A stretch of DNA of 24,405 bases from the NCBI GenBank assembly GCA_002339725.1, contig DDKN01000050.1, forward strand, positions 1-24,405. Reading direction: 5' to 3'. Under the pieces are notes generated by a model. The model did not search any database. It was not told where the DNA came from and was given only the letters and a program-made list of their open reading frames with translations. Made by a program: the position numbers and the translations under genes. The DNA comes from Thiobacillus sp. UBA2597 (GTDB taxonomy: Bacteria > Pseudomonadota > Gammaproteobacteria > Burkholderiales > Thiobacillaceae). Every line of letters starts with the position of its first letter. Position 1 is the first letter of the stretch. Of the stretch, positions 1-7,271 are shown piece by piece.

Positions 1-1
1 G

Positions 2-592
2 ACCGAAAAACCCCACGCCCCTGCCTGCGAGCGCAACCGCGCGCCGATTCTCGAGGTGCTGCGCGATCATTTCGCCGACCGGCGCCAGGTGCTGGAGATC
101 GGCAGCGGCACCGGCCAGCACGCGGTGTTCTTCGCCGCCGCCCTGCCCCACCTGATCTGGCAGGCCTCGGACCGGCCGGAGAATCTGCCGGGCATCGAAC
201 TGTGGCTGGCCGAGGCGGGCCTGGCCAACACCCCGCCGGCGCTCGCCCTCGACGTCAACGGCCGATGGCCGGCGCAACGCTATGATGCGGTGTTCAGCGC
301 CAACACCCTGCACATCATGCATTGGGCCGAGGTGGAGCGCACCTTCGCCGGCCTGGCCGGGGTGCTGGCCCCTGACGCCAAGCTCATCATCTACGGCCCG
401 TTCAATTACAACGGCCGGTTCACCAGCGCGAGCAATGCCGAGTTCGATGCCTGGCTGAAACAACGCGGCGCCCACCAGGGCATCCGCGATTTCGAGGCGG
501 TGCACGCCCTGGCGGCGGACATCGGCCTGGAGCTGATCGAGGACCGGGCCATGCCGGCCAACAACCGCTGCCTGGTCTGGGCCCGCCCATGA
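2..592 (+). CDS. DUF938 family class I SAM-dependent methyltransferase (5' partial)
   Basis: The reading frame is open from base 2 and its start codon lies outside the window. The first visible residues, ending in ERNRAPILEVLRDHF, match the conserved N-terminus of DUF938 proteins (METTL26-like), so the GTG at 56 is not the real start. The SAM-binding motif I is seen as VLEIGSGTGQHAVFFA; an acidic post-motif residue follows in QASDRPENLPGI, and a motif-IV-like stretch is FSANTLHIMHW. The segment YGPFNYNGRFTSASNAEFD is typical of the family. The substrate is not established, so only a soluble SAM-dependent methyltransferase can be claimed. The stop overlaps the next start by four bases (ATGA), which suggests translational coupling with the acyltransferase gene. 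Confidence 0.9.
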   Translation, partial: TEKPHAPACERNRAPILEVLRDHFADRRQVLEIGSGTGQHAVFFAAALPHLIWQASDRPENLPGIELWLAEAGLANTPPALALDVNGRWPAQRYDAVFSANTLHIMHWAEVERTFAGLAGVLAPDAKLIIYGPFNYNGRFTSASNAEFDAWLKQRGAHQGIRDFEAVHALAADIGLELIEDRAMPANNRCLVWARP

Positions 593-1731
593 GCCTGCGC
601 GGCGAGTTGCTGGCCGGGGCGGCCGAGCTGCCGGCGGCGGCCTGGCAAGGCCTGGCGACCGGCGACGACCCCTTCGTGAGCCGCGCCTTTCTCGCGGCGG
701 CGGAACAGACCGGCGCCGCCGGGCCCGAGCTGGCCTGGCAGCCCATGCACCTGGCCCTGCGCGACGCGGCCGGACAACTGGCCGGCCTGCTGCCGTTGTA
801 TCTGCGCCAGCATTCCTTCGGCGATTTCTCGCACGACTGGAGCTGGGCCGCGGCCTGGCGCCAGGCCGGGCTGGCCTATTACCCCAAGCTGGTGACCGGC
901 GTGCCGTTCACGCCCTCGCCCGGGCCGCGCCTCTTGGCCGCGGCGGGCGATGCCGCGGCGATCCAGCGCGGCCTGATCGCCGCGGCCAAGGACCTGGTGA
1001 CGCAGTGGCAGGCCTCTTCCTGGCAATGCCTGTTCGTGCGCGAGAGCGAGCGCGACCTGCTGGCGGCGGCCGGCCTGCTGCTGCGGCGCGGGGTGCAGTT
1101 TCACTGGCTCAACCGCGGCTATGCCGACTTCGACGCTTTTCTGGCCAGCCTGAGCGCCGACCGGCGCAAGAAGCTCAAGCGCGAGCGGCGCGCGGTGCTC
1201 GAAGCCGGCCTGCGCATCGAGGTGCGCCACGGCGATGAGATCGATGCCGCCTGGTGGCCGGCCATCCACCGCCATTACCGCAGCACCTTTTTGCGCCACG
1301 GCAACCACCCGGCGTTTTCCCCGGCCTTCTTTCCGCGTGTGGCGGCCGAGCTGGGCCGGCGCCTGGTGCTGTTCCTCGCCTGGCAGGGCGAGGTGCCGGT
1401 GGCCTCGGCCATCTGCTATCGCAACGCCCACACGCTGTTCGGGCGCCATTGGGGCACGGACATCGCCTGCCCCGGGCTGCATTTCGAGTTGTGCTATTAC
1501 CGCGGCATCGACTACGCCATCGCCCATGGCCTCGAGCGCTTCGAGCCGGGCGCCGGCGGCGAGCACAAGCTCAGCCGCGGCTTCGAGCCGGTGCCGACCT
1601 GGTCGGCGTTCTGGATCGCCGACACCGGCATGCGCGATCGGCTGGCGCGCTTTCTGGCCCGCGAGAGCGAGGCGCTGGCGGACTACGAGGCCGAGCAGGC
1701 GCGGCATTTGCCCTACAAGACGCGGGGCTGA
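589..1731 (+). CDS. DUF482 (FemAB/GNAT-like) N-acyltransferase family protein
   Basis: This 380-residue protein matches the DUF482 family, annotated as peptidoglycan biosynthesis/recognition or GNAT-like. Conserved blocks are DDPFVSRAFLAAAEQTG (about residues 24-40), DFSHDWSWAAAWRQAGLAYYPKL, the basic KKLKRERRAV segment, and the C-terminal GLERFEPGAGGEHKLSRGFEPVPT. The fold resembles FemAB-type aminoacyl transferases, but the donor and acceptor are unknown. No signal peptide or membrane segment is visible, so it is probably cytoplasmic. The ATG overlaps the upstream methyltransferase stop (ATGA), making a two-gene operon likely. Length is normal for the family. Confidence 0.88.
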   Translation: MSLRGELLAGAAELPAAAWQGLATGDDPFVSRAFLAAAEQTGAAGPELAWQPMHLALRDAAGQLAGLLPLYLRQHSFGDFSHDWSWAAAWRQAGLAYYPKLVTGVPFTPSPGPRLLAAAGDAAAIQRGLIAAAKDLVTQWQASSWQCLFVRESERDLLAAAGLLLRRGVQFHWLNRGYADFDAFLASLSADRRKKLKRERRAVLEAGLRIEVRHGDEIDAAWWPAIHRHYRSTFLRHGNHPAFSPAFFPRVAAELGRRLVLFLAWQGEVPVASAICYRNAHTLFGRHWGTDIACPGLHFELCYYRGIDYAIAHGLERFEPGAGGEHKLSRGFEPVPTWSAFWIADTGMRDRLARFLARESEALADYEAEQARHLPYKTRG

Positions 1732-1780
1732 TGCCAGGCCGGCCCGCGTCTTCGGCTATGATGATTTTTTGTTTTCCACC

Positions 1781-1857
1781 TTGATTGATCCAAAACAAAT
1801 GTACCTGACCCTCTCCCACCGGGAGAGGGGAAGTCAAGTCGATTCGTGTCCCATCAA
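1781..1857 (+). repeat. Short intergenic hairpin repeat (deleted copy of the element at 10763-10947)
   Basis: The segment begins TTGATTGATCC, has a central CCCTCTCCC-acc-GGGAGAGGG hairpin near 1809-1829, and ends GATTCGTGTCCCATCAA. Read on the opposite strand, the element at 10763-10947 has the same left part (TGATTGATCC..AACAAATGTAC..ACCCTCTCCCACCGGGAG) and the same right part (GGGAGAGGGGAAGT..GATTCG..TCCCATCAA), with about 108 extra bases between. This copy therefore looks like a deletion across the two short GGGAG repeats. It ends directly upstream of the DUF1993 ribosome-binding site. Confidence 0.8.
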
Positions 1858-1875
1858 AACAGCAGGAGTGCAGCC

Positions 1876-2379
1876 ATGTCCCTTTCCATGTATCAGGCCT
1901 CGGTGCCCGTGTTCATCCGCGCCTTGAACAATCTCGCCGCCATCCTGGACAAGGCGGCGGCCCATTGCGCGGCGCAGCGGATCGACCCGGCCGCCCTGCT
2001 CAGCTTCCGCCTCTACCCGGACATGTTCCCGTTCACCAAGCAGGTGCAGCTGGCCTGCGACCACGCCAAGAACGGCGCAGCCCGCCTGGCCGGGCTGGAG
2101 GCGCCGGAGCTCGGCGGCGGTGAGCAGAGCGTTGCCGAGCTGAGCGAGCGGATCAGGAAGACCATCGCCTATCTGGAGACCTTTAAGCCCGAGCAGATCG
2201 ACGGCAGCGAGACGCGCGAGGTGGTGATCAAGCGCGGCGAGACGGTGAACACCTATCCCGGCCAGGACTATCTGCTCCAGCGCGTGCTGCCCAACCTGTT
2301 CTTCCACGTCACCACGGCCTACGCCATCCTGCGCCACAACGGGGTGGCGCTGGGCAAGAAGGATTTTCTGGGGCGCTAG
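1876..2379 (+). CDS. DUF1993 domain-containing protein
   Basis: The 167-residue product starts MSLSMYQASVPVFIRALNNL, the signature opening of DUF1993 proteins. These are small helical proteins resembling the DinB/YfiT four-helix fold, and their function is not established. A conserved-looking region follows (KQVQLACDHAKNGAARLAG), and the C-terminal part (LPNLFFHVTTAYAILRHNGV) also fits the family. I chose the ATG at 1876 over an in-frame GTG at 1846 because AGGAG lies eight bases before it and because the upstream part would be translated repeat sequence. It appears to be a single-gene unit. Confidence 0.88.
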   Translation: MSLSMYQASVPVFIRALNNLAAILDKAAAHCAAQRIDPAALLSFRLYPDMFPFTKQVQLACDHAKNGAARLAGLEAPELGGGEQSVAELSERIRKTIAYLETFKPEQIDGSETREVVIKRGETVNTYPGQDYLLQRVLPNLFFHVTTAYAILRHNGVALGKKDFLGR

Positions 2380-2426
2380 GTTTTTTTATCCTGGGCTACA
2401 ATGGCCAGAACAAACAGGAGTCAGAC

Positions 2427-2663
2427 ATGGACTGGAAACCGCATATCGAGGTGAACCCGGAGATTCTGGCTGGCAAGCCGGTCGTGAAGGGTACCCGTCT
2501 GTCCGTCGAATTCCTTCTGGGTCTTTTCGCACAGGGCTGGAGCGAGGCCCAAGTGCTGGAAAACTATCCCCAGCTGAGCCGCGAGGACCTGAAGGCTGTC
2601 TTCGCCTTCAGCGCCGCCTGCCTGCATGACGAGCAATTCATCGGCCAGGTCCTGGCGGCGTGA
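2427..2663 (+). CDS. DUF433 domain protein (antitoxin-like)
   Basis: This 78-residue protein has the DUF433 pattern: IEVNPEILAGKPVVKGTRLSVEFLL followed by a short helical region (GWSEAQVLENYPQLSREDLKAVFAFSAACL). DUF433 proteins have a winged-helix-like fold and are frequently encoded beside DUF5615 PIN-like proteins, where they are taken to be antitoxins. AGGAG lies eight bases before the ATG, and a TACAAT hexamer at 2397-2402 could be a -10 element, though no good -35 is visible. The stop overlaps the GTG start of the next gene (GTGA). The antitoxin role is inferred from domain pairing. Confidence 0.88.
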   Translation: MDWKPHIEVNPEILAGKPVVKGTRLSVEFLLGLFAQGWSEAQVLENYPQLSREDLKAVFAFSAACLHDEQFIGQVLAA

Positions 2664-3016
2664 GACTACTCGCCAACGAGAACATCCCACTTGCCACCAT
2701 TCGGTTACTTCGCGAACAGGGGCATGACGTCGCCGCTGTGCTGGAAGGTGCCTCGGGCACGACGGATGAAGAAGTGCTGCGCCGCGCCCATGAAGAAAGC
2801 CGCATCCTGCTCACCTTCGACCGCGACTATGGCGCATTGATCTATGTGCGCCGGCTGCCCTGCCCTTCCGGGCTGATCTACCTGCGCTTTATTCCTGCCC
2901 AACCCGAAGAACCTGCCGAACACCTGATCCGCCTGTTCGGCGCTATCGCCGATGGGCTGGTCGGCAGCTTCGTCGTCCTCGACCGGGACGGCTATCGCCG
3001 CCGCCCGCTACCGTAA
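2660..3016 (+). CDS. DUF5615 PIN-like protein (putative toxin/RNase)
   Basis: The 118-residue product shows the DUF5615 (Mut7-C-like PIN) layout: an N-terminal strand with acidic residue in MRLLANENIPLATI, the GHDVAAVLEGASGTTDEEVLRRAHEE region, and the second acidic cluster LLTFDRDYGALIY. PIN-fold proteins of this type are presumed metal-dependent ribonucleases. It starts with GTG inside the stop codon of the DUF433 gene, so the two are almost certainly cotranslated. Together they form a VapBC-like pair, but toxicity is inference. The convergent SagB-like gene ends 13 bases downstream. Confidence 0.88.
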   Translation: MRLLANENIPLATIRLLREQGHDVAAVLEGASGTTDEEVLRRAHEESRILLTFDRDYGALIYVRRLPCPSGLIYLRFIPAQPEEPAEHLIRLFGAIADGLVGSFVVLDRDGYRRRPLP

Positions 3017-3029
3017 AGTTCAACGCCGC

Positions 3030-4643
3030 TCACGCCCGGCGCAGATGGGCATAGGGCGGCAGGGTCTGCAGCCGTTCGTCGCTGAGGGCGCCGCCCACGG
3101 TGAAGTGGTACAGGCTTTGCAGCCAGTGGCCTCGAATCCCCAGCAGATCGTGCACGCCGTCGTCGAAGAAGCAGCCGATGCCGGTGCCGCGCAGCCCGGC
3201 GGCCTCGGCCTCCAAGTACAACACCTGGCCGAGCATGCCGGCCTCCCAATAGAGTTGCCGATACGCCCACGGCCCCGCCTCCAGGGCGCGCTCGTATTCG
3301 GCCAGCATCCCTAAGCTGAAGGCGCTGTCGGCCGCGATGTCCTGATGGCAGGAGAGGGCGCGCGCGGCATTGCGGGCGTCGGCCGCCACCACGCGGTAAA
3401 GCCTGAGGTGGGCCGGGCAGCCTGCGACGCCCTCCCAGCAAAATTCGCTCGACAGCTCGGCCCGCATGCGCGCCTCGATGCCGTCCTGGCGCAGGAAGAA
3501 ATAAACGCCGGGCACCAGGCCCTCGACCCGATGCACGAACAAGACCAAATGGATGCGCGGCGGCCAGGCGATGGCATCCCACGGCGGCACACCGGCGCGC
3601 GGCAGGGTCAGATCCAGCATGCGGTAGAAGGCTGGCGCGCTGATCGCGGTGACGCCGTCGAATGCCTGGGCGCTGCGCCGCTGCTTGATGATCTCGACCG
3701 CACCGGCCGCGCAGGTGCTGGGCAGGGGCGCGGGCAGCGGGGGTGGCGACCAGGCGAGCGCCGGCGTGCGCGGTTTGCGGCTGGCCTCGGCCACCGCTTC
3801 GATCACCGACCAGTCGTGCTTGTGCTCGGGCGAAAGCACGTTGGCCCGGCCGGCCCACTGGCCGGCGGCCGCGAGCAGCGGCTCCATGCTGATTGCTGAT
3901 GGCTGATCGCTCCCTTGCGTCTCGACCCACAGCAGCAGATCGGGCTGCTCGCGCTCGGCGTGGCCGAAGTCCTGGGCACGGTCGAGCCCGAGCAGGGCGG
4001 CGATCTCGGCATCGGCCCAGGTATCCTGCAGGCGCACGCGCCAGCCCAGCACGGCGGCGGCGTAGCGCAGCGCGGCCAGGGCGTGGCCGGCATCGTGCTG
4101 GCAATAGCGGAAGGCGCGTTCGCCGTATTTCCACGCCTCGCGCCAGTGGATGGCGGAGAGCCCCACGAGGAAACCGCCCGCCGGCAGCGCCGGGCCGGCG
4201 AAGGCGCAGCGCTGCTCCAACAGGTGATCGCGGCTGACGTAGTGATGCACGCCGTCGGCGAGGCCGGCCACGCCCTGCACCACGACATAGGCCTCGGTCG
4301 GGTGCAGATTGCCGCTGGAGGGATTGCAGCGCAGGGCCCAGCGGCTGGCGCCATATTGCTTCCAGGCGGAGAGGCCGAAACTCAATTCCAGCAGGGCGGC
4401 CAGATTGGCCAGGCTGAGCGGCTGCGGCGCGATGGCGCCGGTGTAGAGCTCGAGGTATTTCACCTGACACAGGGGGCTGTTTTCGGCCAGCAGCGGCAGC
4501 GGGATCTGCGGGCTGCCGGCATAGGTGCGGAAGGGGTCGGGCTGGGTCGCCCAGTCCAGGCCGCCGGGGCCGTCGGCATAGCGCCGGAAGTGGTGCTTGG
4601 TCCGTTCGTGATAGGCGCGGACGGTGTCGAGGGCTTGGGTCAT
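3030..4643 (-). CDS. SagB/ThcOx family dehydrogenase, tandem nitroreductase domains
   Basis: This 537-residue protein opens with YHERTKHHFRRYADGPGGLDW, characteristic of SagB-type FMN oxidoreductases. The first nitroreductase-like domain (about residues 60-245) contains NPSSGNLHPTEAY (107-119) and AWKYGERAFRYCQHDAGHA. The second (about 315-530) begins with IKQRRSAQAFDG and contains YWEAGMLGQVLYLEAEAAGLRGTGIGCFF. SagB enzymes oxidise azolines to azoles in thiazole/oxazole-modified peptides, and ThcOx is the cyanobactin counterpart. No YcaO cyclodehydratase or precursor peptide is encoded here, so this probably belongs to the widespread stand-alone subgroup of unknown substrate. Three copies of a 7-base repeat lie in the inter-domain linker. 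The start is the ATG at 4643; the gene is monocistronic. Confidence 0.9.
   Translation of the reverse strand: MTQALDTVRAYHERTKHHFRRYADGPGGLDWATQPDPFRTYAGSPQIPLPLLAENSPLCQVKYLELYTGAIAPQPLSLANLAALLELSFGLSAWKQYGASRWALRCNPSSGNLHPTEAYVVVQGVAGLADGVHHYVSRDHLLEQRCAFAGPALPAGGFLVGLSAIHWREAWKYGERAFRYCQHDAGHALAALRYAAAVLGWRVRLQDTWADAEIAALLGLDRAQDFGHAEREQPDLLLWVETQGSDQPSAISMEPLLAAAGQWAGRANVLSPEHKHDWSVIEAVAEASRKPRTPALAWSPPPLPAPLPSTCAAGAVEIIKQRRSAQAFDGVTAISAPAFYRMLDLTLPRAGVPPWDAIAWPPRIHLVLFVHRVEGLVPGVYFFLRQDGIEARMRAELSSEFCWEGVAGCPAHLRLYRVVAADARNAARALSCHQDIAADSAFSLGMLAEYERALEAGPWAYRQLYWEAGMLGQVLYLEAEAAGLRGTGIGCFFDDGVHDLLGIRGHWLQSLYHFTVGGALSDERLQTLPPYAHLRRA
3887..3907 (-). repeat. Three tandem heptamers inside the SagB-like gene
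   Basis: On the plus strand the sequence reads TGCTGAT, TGCTGAT, GGCTGAT; in the coding direction this is ATCAGC(C/A) three times. It encodes roughly residues 246-252 (DQPSAIS) in the linker between the two nitroreductase domains. The array is 21 bases, so three units keep the frame, while gain or loss of one unit would shift it. It resembles the ATCAGC-type tandem repeats commonly seen between genes in proteobacteria. Confidence 0.75.
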
Positions 4644-4676
4644 GTCACGATCGGTCCTGAGTCACAGAGCATTCAA

Positions 4677-4800
4677 AAACCACCCCCACCCTCCCCATCG
4701 CTGGGGAGGGAGACGATCCCCCCGCCGCCGGGGCAAGCGGGGAGCGAGACCTTCTCCTCCCCCGCGCGCGGGGGAGGCAGGGAGGGGGATGATCCTGCGG
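4677..4800. repeat. GC-rich multi-hairpin intergenic repeat
   Basis: The 4644-4952 gap holds three hairpins in a row: CCCTCCCC/GGGGAGGG with a 6-base loop (4689-4710), a CCCCG-rich middle hairpin (about 4718-4743), and a perfect 22-base palindrome (4756-4777). The arrangement resembles clustered palindromic elements common between proteobacterial genes. It separates the divergent SagB-like and selO genes. The rest of the gap (4801-4952) shows no recognisable gene or clear promoter. Confidence 0.65.
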
Positions 4801-4952
4801 GCACGACGGGAATCCAGGCCAAAGGTAACACAGGCGCGTGCCCCCTTAACCCTGTTTCGCGCAGGGGCATGCCGCCCGAAAACCCGCGCCCGGCCTTGAT
4901 TTCCGGGCGGTGGGCCGCATATCGTTAGGCATCCTGTTCAAGCCTTCCTCCC

Positions 4953-6512
4953 ATGCTCGCTCTCAAATTCGACAACCGCTTCATCGCCGAGCTGCCGGGC
5001 GACCCCGAGGAAGGCCCGCGCCGGCGTCAGGTGCACGGCGCCTGCTGGTCGCGCGTGCTGCCGACACCGGTGCGGCAACCGCAGCTGCTCGCCCATTCGC
5101 CCGAGGTGGCCGAACTGCTCGGCATCGCCGAGGCCGACATCCATACTCCCGAATTCGCCCAGGTGTTCGCCGGTAACCAACTCCTCGAGGGCATGGAGCC
5201 CTACGCCGCCTGCTACGGCGGCCACCAGTTCGGCCACTGGGCCGGGCAGCTGGGCGATGGGCGGGCGATCAACCTGGGTGAGGTCATCAATGCCCGGGGC
5301 GAGCGCTGGGAACTGCAATTGAAGGGCGCCGGCCCCACGCCCTATGCCCGCCGGGCCGACGGCCGGGCGGTGTTGCGTTCCTCGATCCGGGAATTCCTCT
5401 GTAGCGAGGCCATGCATCACCTGGGCGTGCCGACCACGCGCGCGCTCAGCCTGGTGGCCACCGGCGAGCCGGTCGTCCGCGACATGTTCTACGACGGCAA
5501 CCCGCGCTACGAGCCGGGCGCCGTGGTGTGCCGGGTCGCGCCCAGCTTCATCCGCTTCGGCAATTTCGAGATCTTCACGTCGCGCAACGACACCGCCCTG
5601 CTGGAAAAACTGGTGGACTTCACCATCGCGCGCGATTTCCCCGAGATCGAAGGCGATGTGCCGGAAAGGCGCGCCCGCTGGTTTGCCGAGGTGTGCGAGC
5701 GCACGGCGCGCCTGATTGCGCACTGGATGCGGGTGGGCTTCGTGCACGGCGTGATGAACACCGACAACATGTCCATCCTGGGCCTGACCATCGACTATGG
5801 CCCCTACGGCTGGATCGACAACTACGACCCGGACTGGACGCCCAACACCACGGACGCCGAGGGCCGCCGTTACCGTTTCGGCCACCAGCCGCAGATCGCG
5901 CACTGGAATCTCTCGCGCCTGGCCGAGGCGCTGGTGCCGGTGTTTCCCACACTCGGTCCCCTGCACCACGGCCTGGACCGCTTCATCGAGGTCTACACCG
6001 ACGAATACCGTCGCATGATGGCGGCCAAGTTCGGCCTGCATCACCTGAACCGGGAAGATGGCGAGCTGGTGGCTGAGGCCTTCGAACTCATGCAGCGCGC
6101 CGAGGTGGACATGACCCTGTTCTTCCGCCATCTGGCCCAGGTCGATACCCAGGCGCCCAGCCTGACGCCGCTCAATGAGGCCTTTTATTCGGAAGCACTG
6201 CGCGACCGCTATCGCGCAGCCTGGCAGGACTGGCTGGCGCGCTATGCCGGGCGCCTGCGCCAGGAAGGCCTGGAGCCGGCCGAGCGCAGAGCGAAGATGC
6301 AGGCGGTGAACCCGCGCTATGTGCTGCGCAACTACCTGGCGCAGGAGGCGATCGATCTGGCCGAGCAGGGCGACCTGTCGAGCGTGCACGAGCTGCTCGA
6401 CCTCGTGCGCCGCCCCTACGACGAGCAGCCGGGACGCGAGCGCTTCGCCGCCCGGCGACCGGACTGGGCACGGCACAAGGCGGGTTGTTCCATGCTGTCG
6501 TGCAGTTCCTGA
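4953..6512 (+). CDS. selO: Protein adenylyltransferase SelO (YdiU/UPF0061)
   Basis: The 519-residue product is a full-length SelO pseudokinase, which transfers AMP from ATP to Ser/Thr/Tyr residues of proteins and is linked to redox stress. Visible signatures are YGGHQFGHWAGQLGDGRAI, the ATP-binding lysine in LQLKGAGPTPYARRADGR (K124), SSIREFLCSEAM, and the catalytic/metal residues in MNTDNMSILGLTIDYGPYG (D271, N272, D281). The spacing of these three matches D252/N253/D262 of the studied Pseudomonas SelO. The protein ends GCSMLSCSS; the penultimate-region Cys corresponds to the selenocysteine position of eukaryotic SelO. The ATG at 4953 gives the expected N-terminus (FDNRFIAELPGD). The next gene starts 41 bases downstream. 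Confidence 0.96.
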   Translation: MLALKFDNRFIAELPGDPEEGPRRRQVHGACWSRVLPTPVRQPQLLAHSPEVAELLGIAEADIHTPEFAQVFAGNQLLEGMEPYAACYGGHQFGHWAGQLGDGRAINLGEVINARGERWELQLKGAGPTPYARRADGRAVLRSSIREFLCSEAMHHLGVPTTRALSLVATGEPVVRDMFYDGNPRYEPGAVVCRVAPSFIRFGNFEIFTSRNDTALLEKLVDFTIARDFPEIEGDVPERRARWFAEVCERTARLIAHWMRVGFVHGVMNTDNMSILGLTIDYGPYGWIDNYDPDWTPNTTDAEGRRYRFGHQPQIAHWNLSRLAEALVPVFPTLGPLHHGLDRFIEVYTDEYRRMMAAKFGLHHLNREDGELVAEAFELMQRAEVDMTLFFRHLAQVDTQAPSLTPLNEAFYSEALRDRYRAAWQDWLARYAGRLRQEGLEPAERRAKMQAVNPRYVLRNYLAQEAIDLAEQGDLSSVHELLDLVRRPYDEQPGRERFAARRPDWARHKAGCSMLSCSS

Positions 6513-6553
6513 GCTGGCGGCATAATACGGGCTGCGTTGCCGTCGGACCCACC

Positions 6554-6922
6554 ATGCCCTTCATCAAACTCCACCCCCTGCAGGAAATCGAGCAGCAAGC
6601 CCCCGAGCATTTCGGCCACGGCCATCCGGCGCGCTGCCGCGCCGTGCGCCGCTTTGACCTGCCCGAGCTCTATCTCAACCTCGCTCAGATCGCCGCCTTC
6701 GAGGAATGCCCGCTCTATCTGATCACCGAGGCCGACCCCAACGCCCTGGTCAACGGCATTCGCATCCGCCTGACCTCGGGCGAACTGCTGGTGGTGGCGG
6801 ACGACCCGGAGGACGAGGCGCTCGGCTTCGTCGCCGCCGTGCAGCGGGCAAGCCGGGGCGAGATCGTGGAACTGGGTTATTCCCGCTACCTGGGCGAATT
6901 GGAGCGGCAAAAACGGCTCTGA
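6554..6922 (+). CDS. Hypothetical protein, 122 aa
   Basis: I do not recognise this family. The product (MPFIKLHPLQEIEQQAPEHF... to ...ELERQKRL) is soluble, with no signal peptide or membrane segment. It has a strand-rich middle (LYLITEADPNALVNGIRIRLTSGELLVVADD) followed by helices, consistent with a compact single domain. The ATG at 6554 is preferred because an in-frame upstream start would overlap the end of selO. A CATAAT hexamer at 6521-6526 could be a -10 element, but no -35 is evident. It lies 10 bases before the next gene, so the two are probably cotranscribed, possibly with selO. Confidence 0.75.
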   Translation: MPFIKLHPLQEIEQQAPEHFGHGHPARCRAVRRFDLPELYLNLAQIAAFEECPLYLITEADPNALVNGIRIRLTSGELLVVADDPEDEALGFVAAVQRASRGEIVELGYSRYLGELERQKRL

Positions 6923-6932
6923 GGGGGTGCCC

Positions 6933-7262
6933 GTGAAATTCAGCCAACTGCCCCTGGGCGCACGCTTCGAATACCAAGGCCGGGTCTATGTGAAGACCAG
7001 CCCGCTCGCCGCCTCGGGCGAGGCGGGCGGGCAGAAGCTGATTCCACGCTATGCCGAGCTCACGCCGCTGGACGGGGCGCCCACCCCCGTCACCCGCCCC
7101 AACCGGGTGTTGGACGAAACCACGGTGCTGGCCGCCTTCGAGGCCTTTGCCGCCGACTGCCAGCGCCTGCTCGACCGGAGCAGCGCCGATGTCACCCAAC
7201 ACCGGCTGCTGCGGGCCGAGCTGGAGGCGGCGCGCCAGCGCTTTCTCGACAGCCTGGCTTGA
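6933..7262 (+). CDS. Hypothetical protein, 109 aa
   Basis: I do not recognise the function. The N-terminal part (MKFSQLPLGARFEYQGRVYVKTSPLAAS, then LIPRYAELTPL) looks like a small beta-rich domain of a type seen in many betaproteobacterial conserved hypotheticals. The C-terminal third (about 70-109) is an amphipathic, probably coiled-coil helix with many Leu, Glu and Arg residues. The GTG at 6933 is preferred because GAGGGG lies seven bases before it; an in-frame GTG at 6927 would add two residues (MP) but would leave no ribosome-binding site. The gene follows the preceding unknown gene after 10 bases and converges on the histidine-kinase gene. Confidence 0.72.
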   Translation: MKFSQLPLGARFEYQGRVYVKTSPLAASGEAGGQKLIPRYAELTPLDGAPTPVTRPNRVLDETTVLAAFEAFAADCQRLLDRSSADVTQHRLLRAELEAARQRFLDSLA

Positions 7263-7271
7263 GCCGTCCGC

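Noticed and set aside
4689..4777. CRISPR-like array
   Set aside because: The palindromes differ in sequence and spacing; there are no constant repeats with unique spacers and no cas genes.
4938..6476. Minus-strand open frame opposite selO (about 512 codons)
   Set aside because: Antisense shadow; selO is complete with all catalytic residues.
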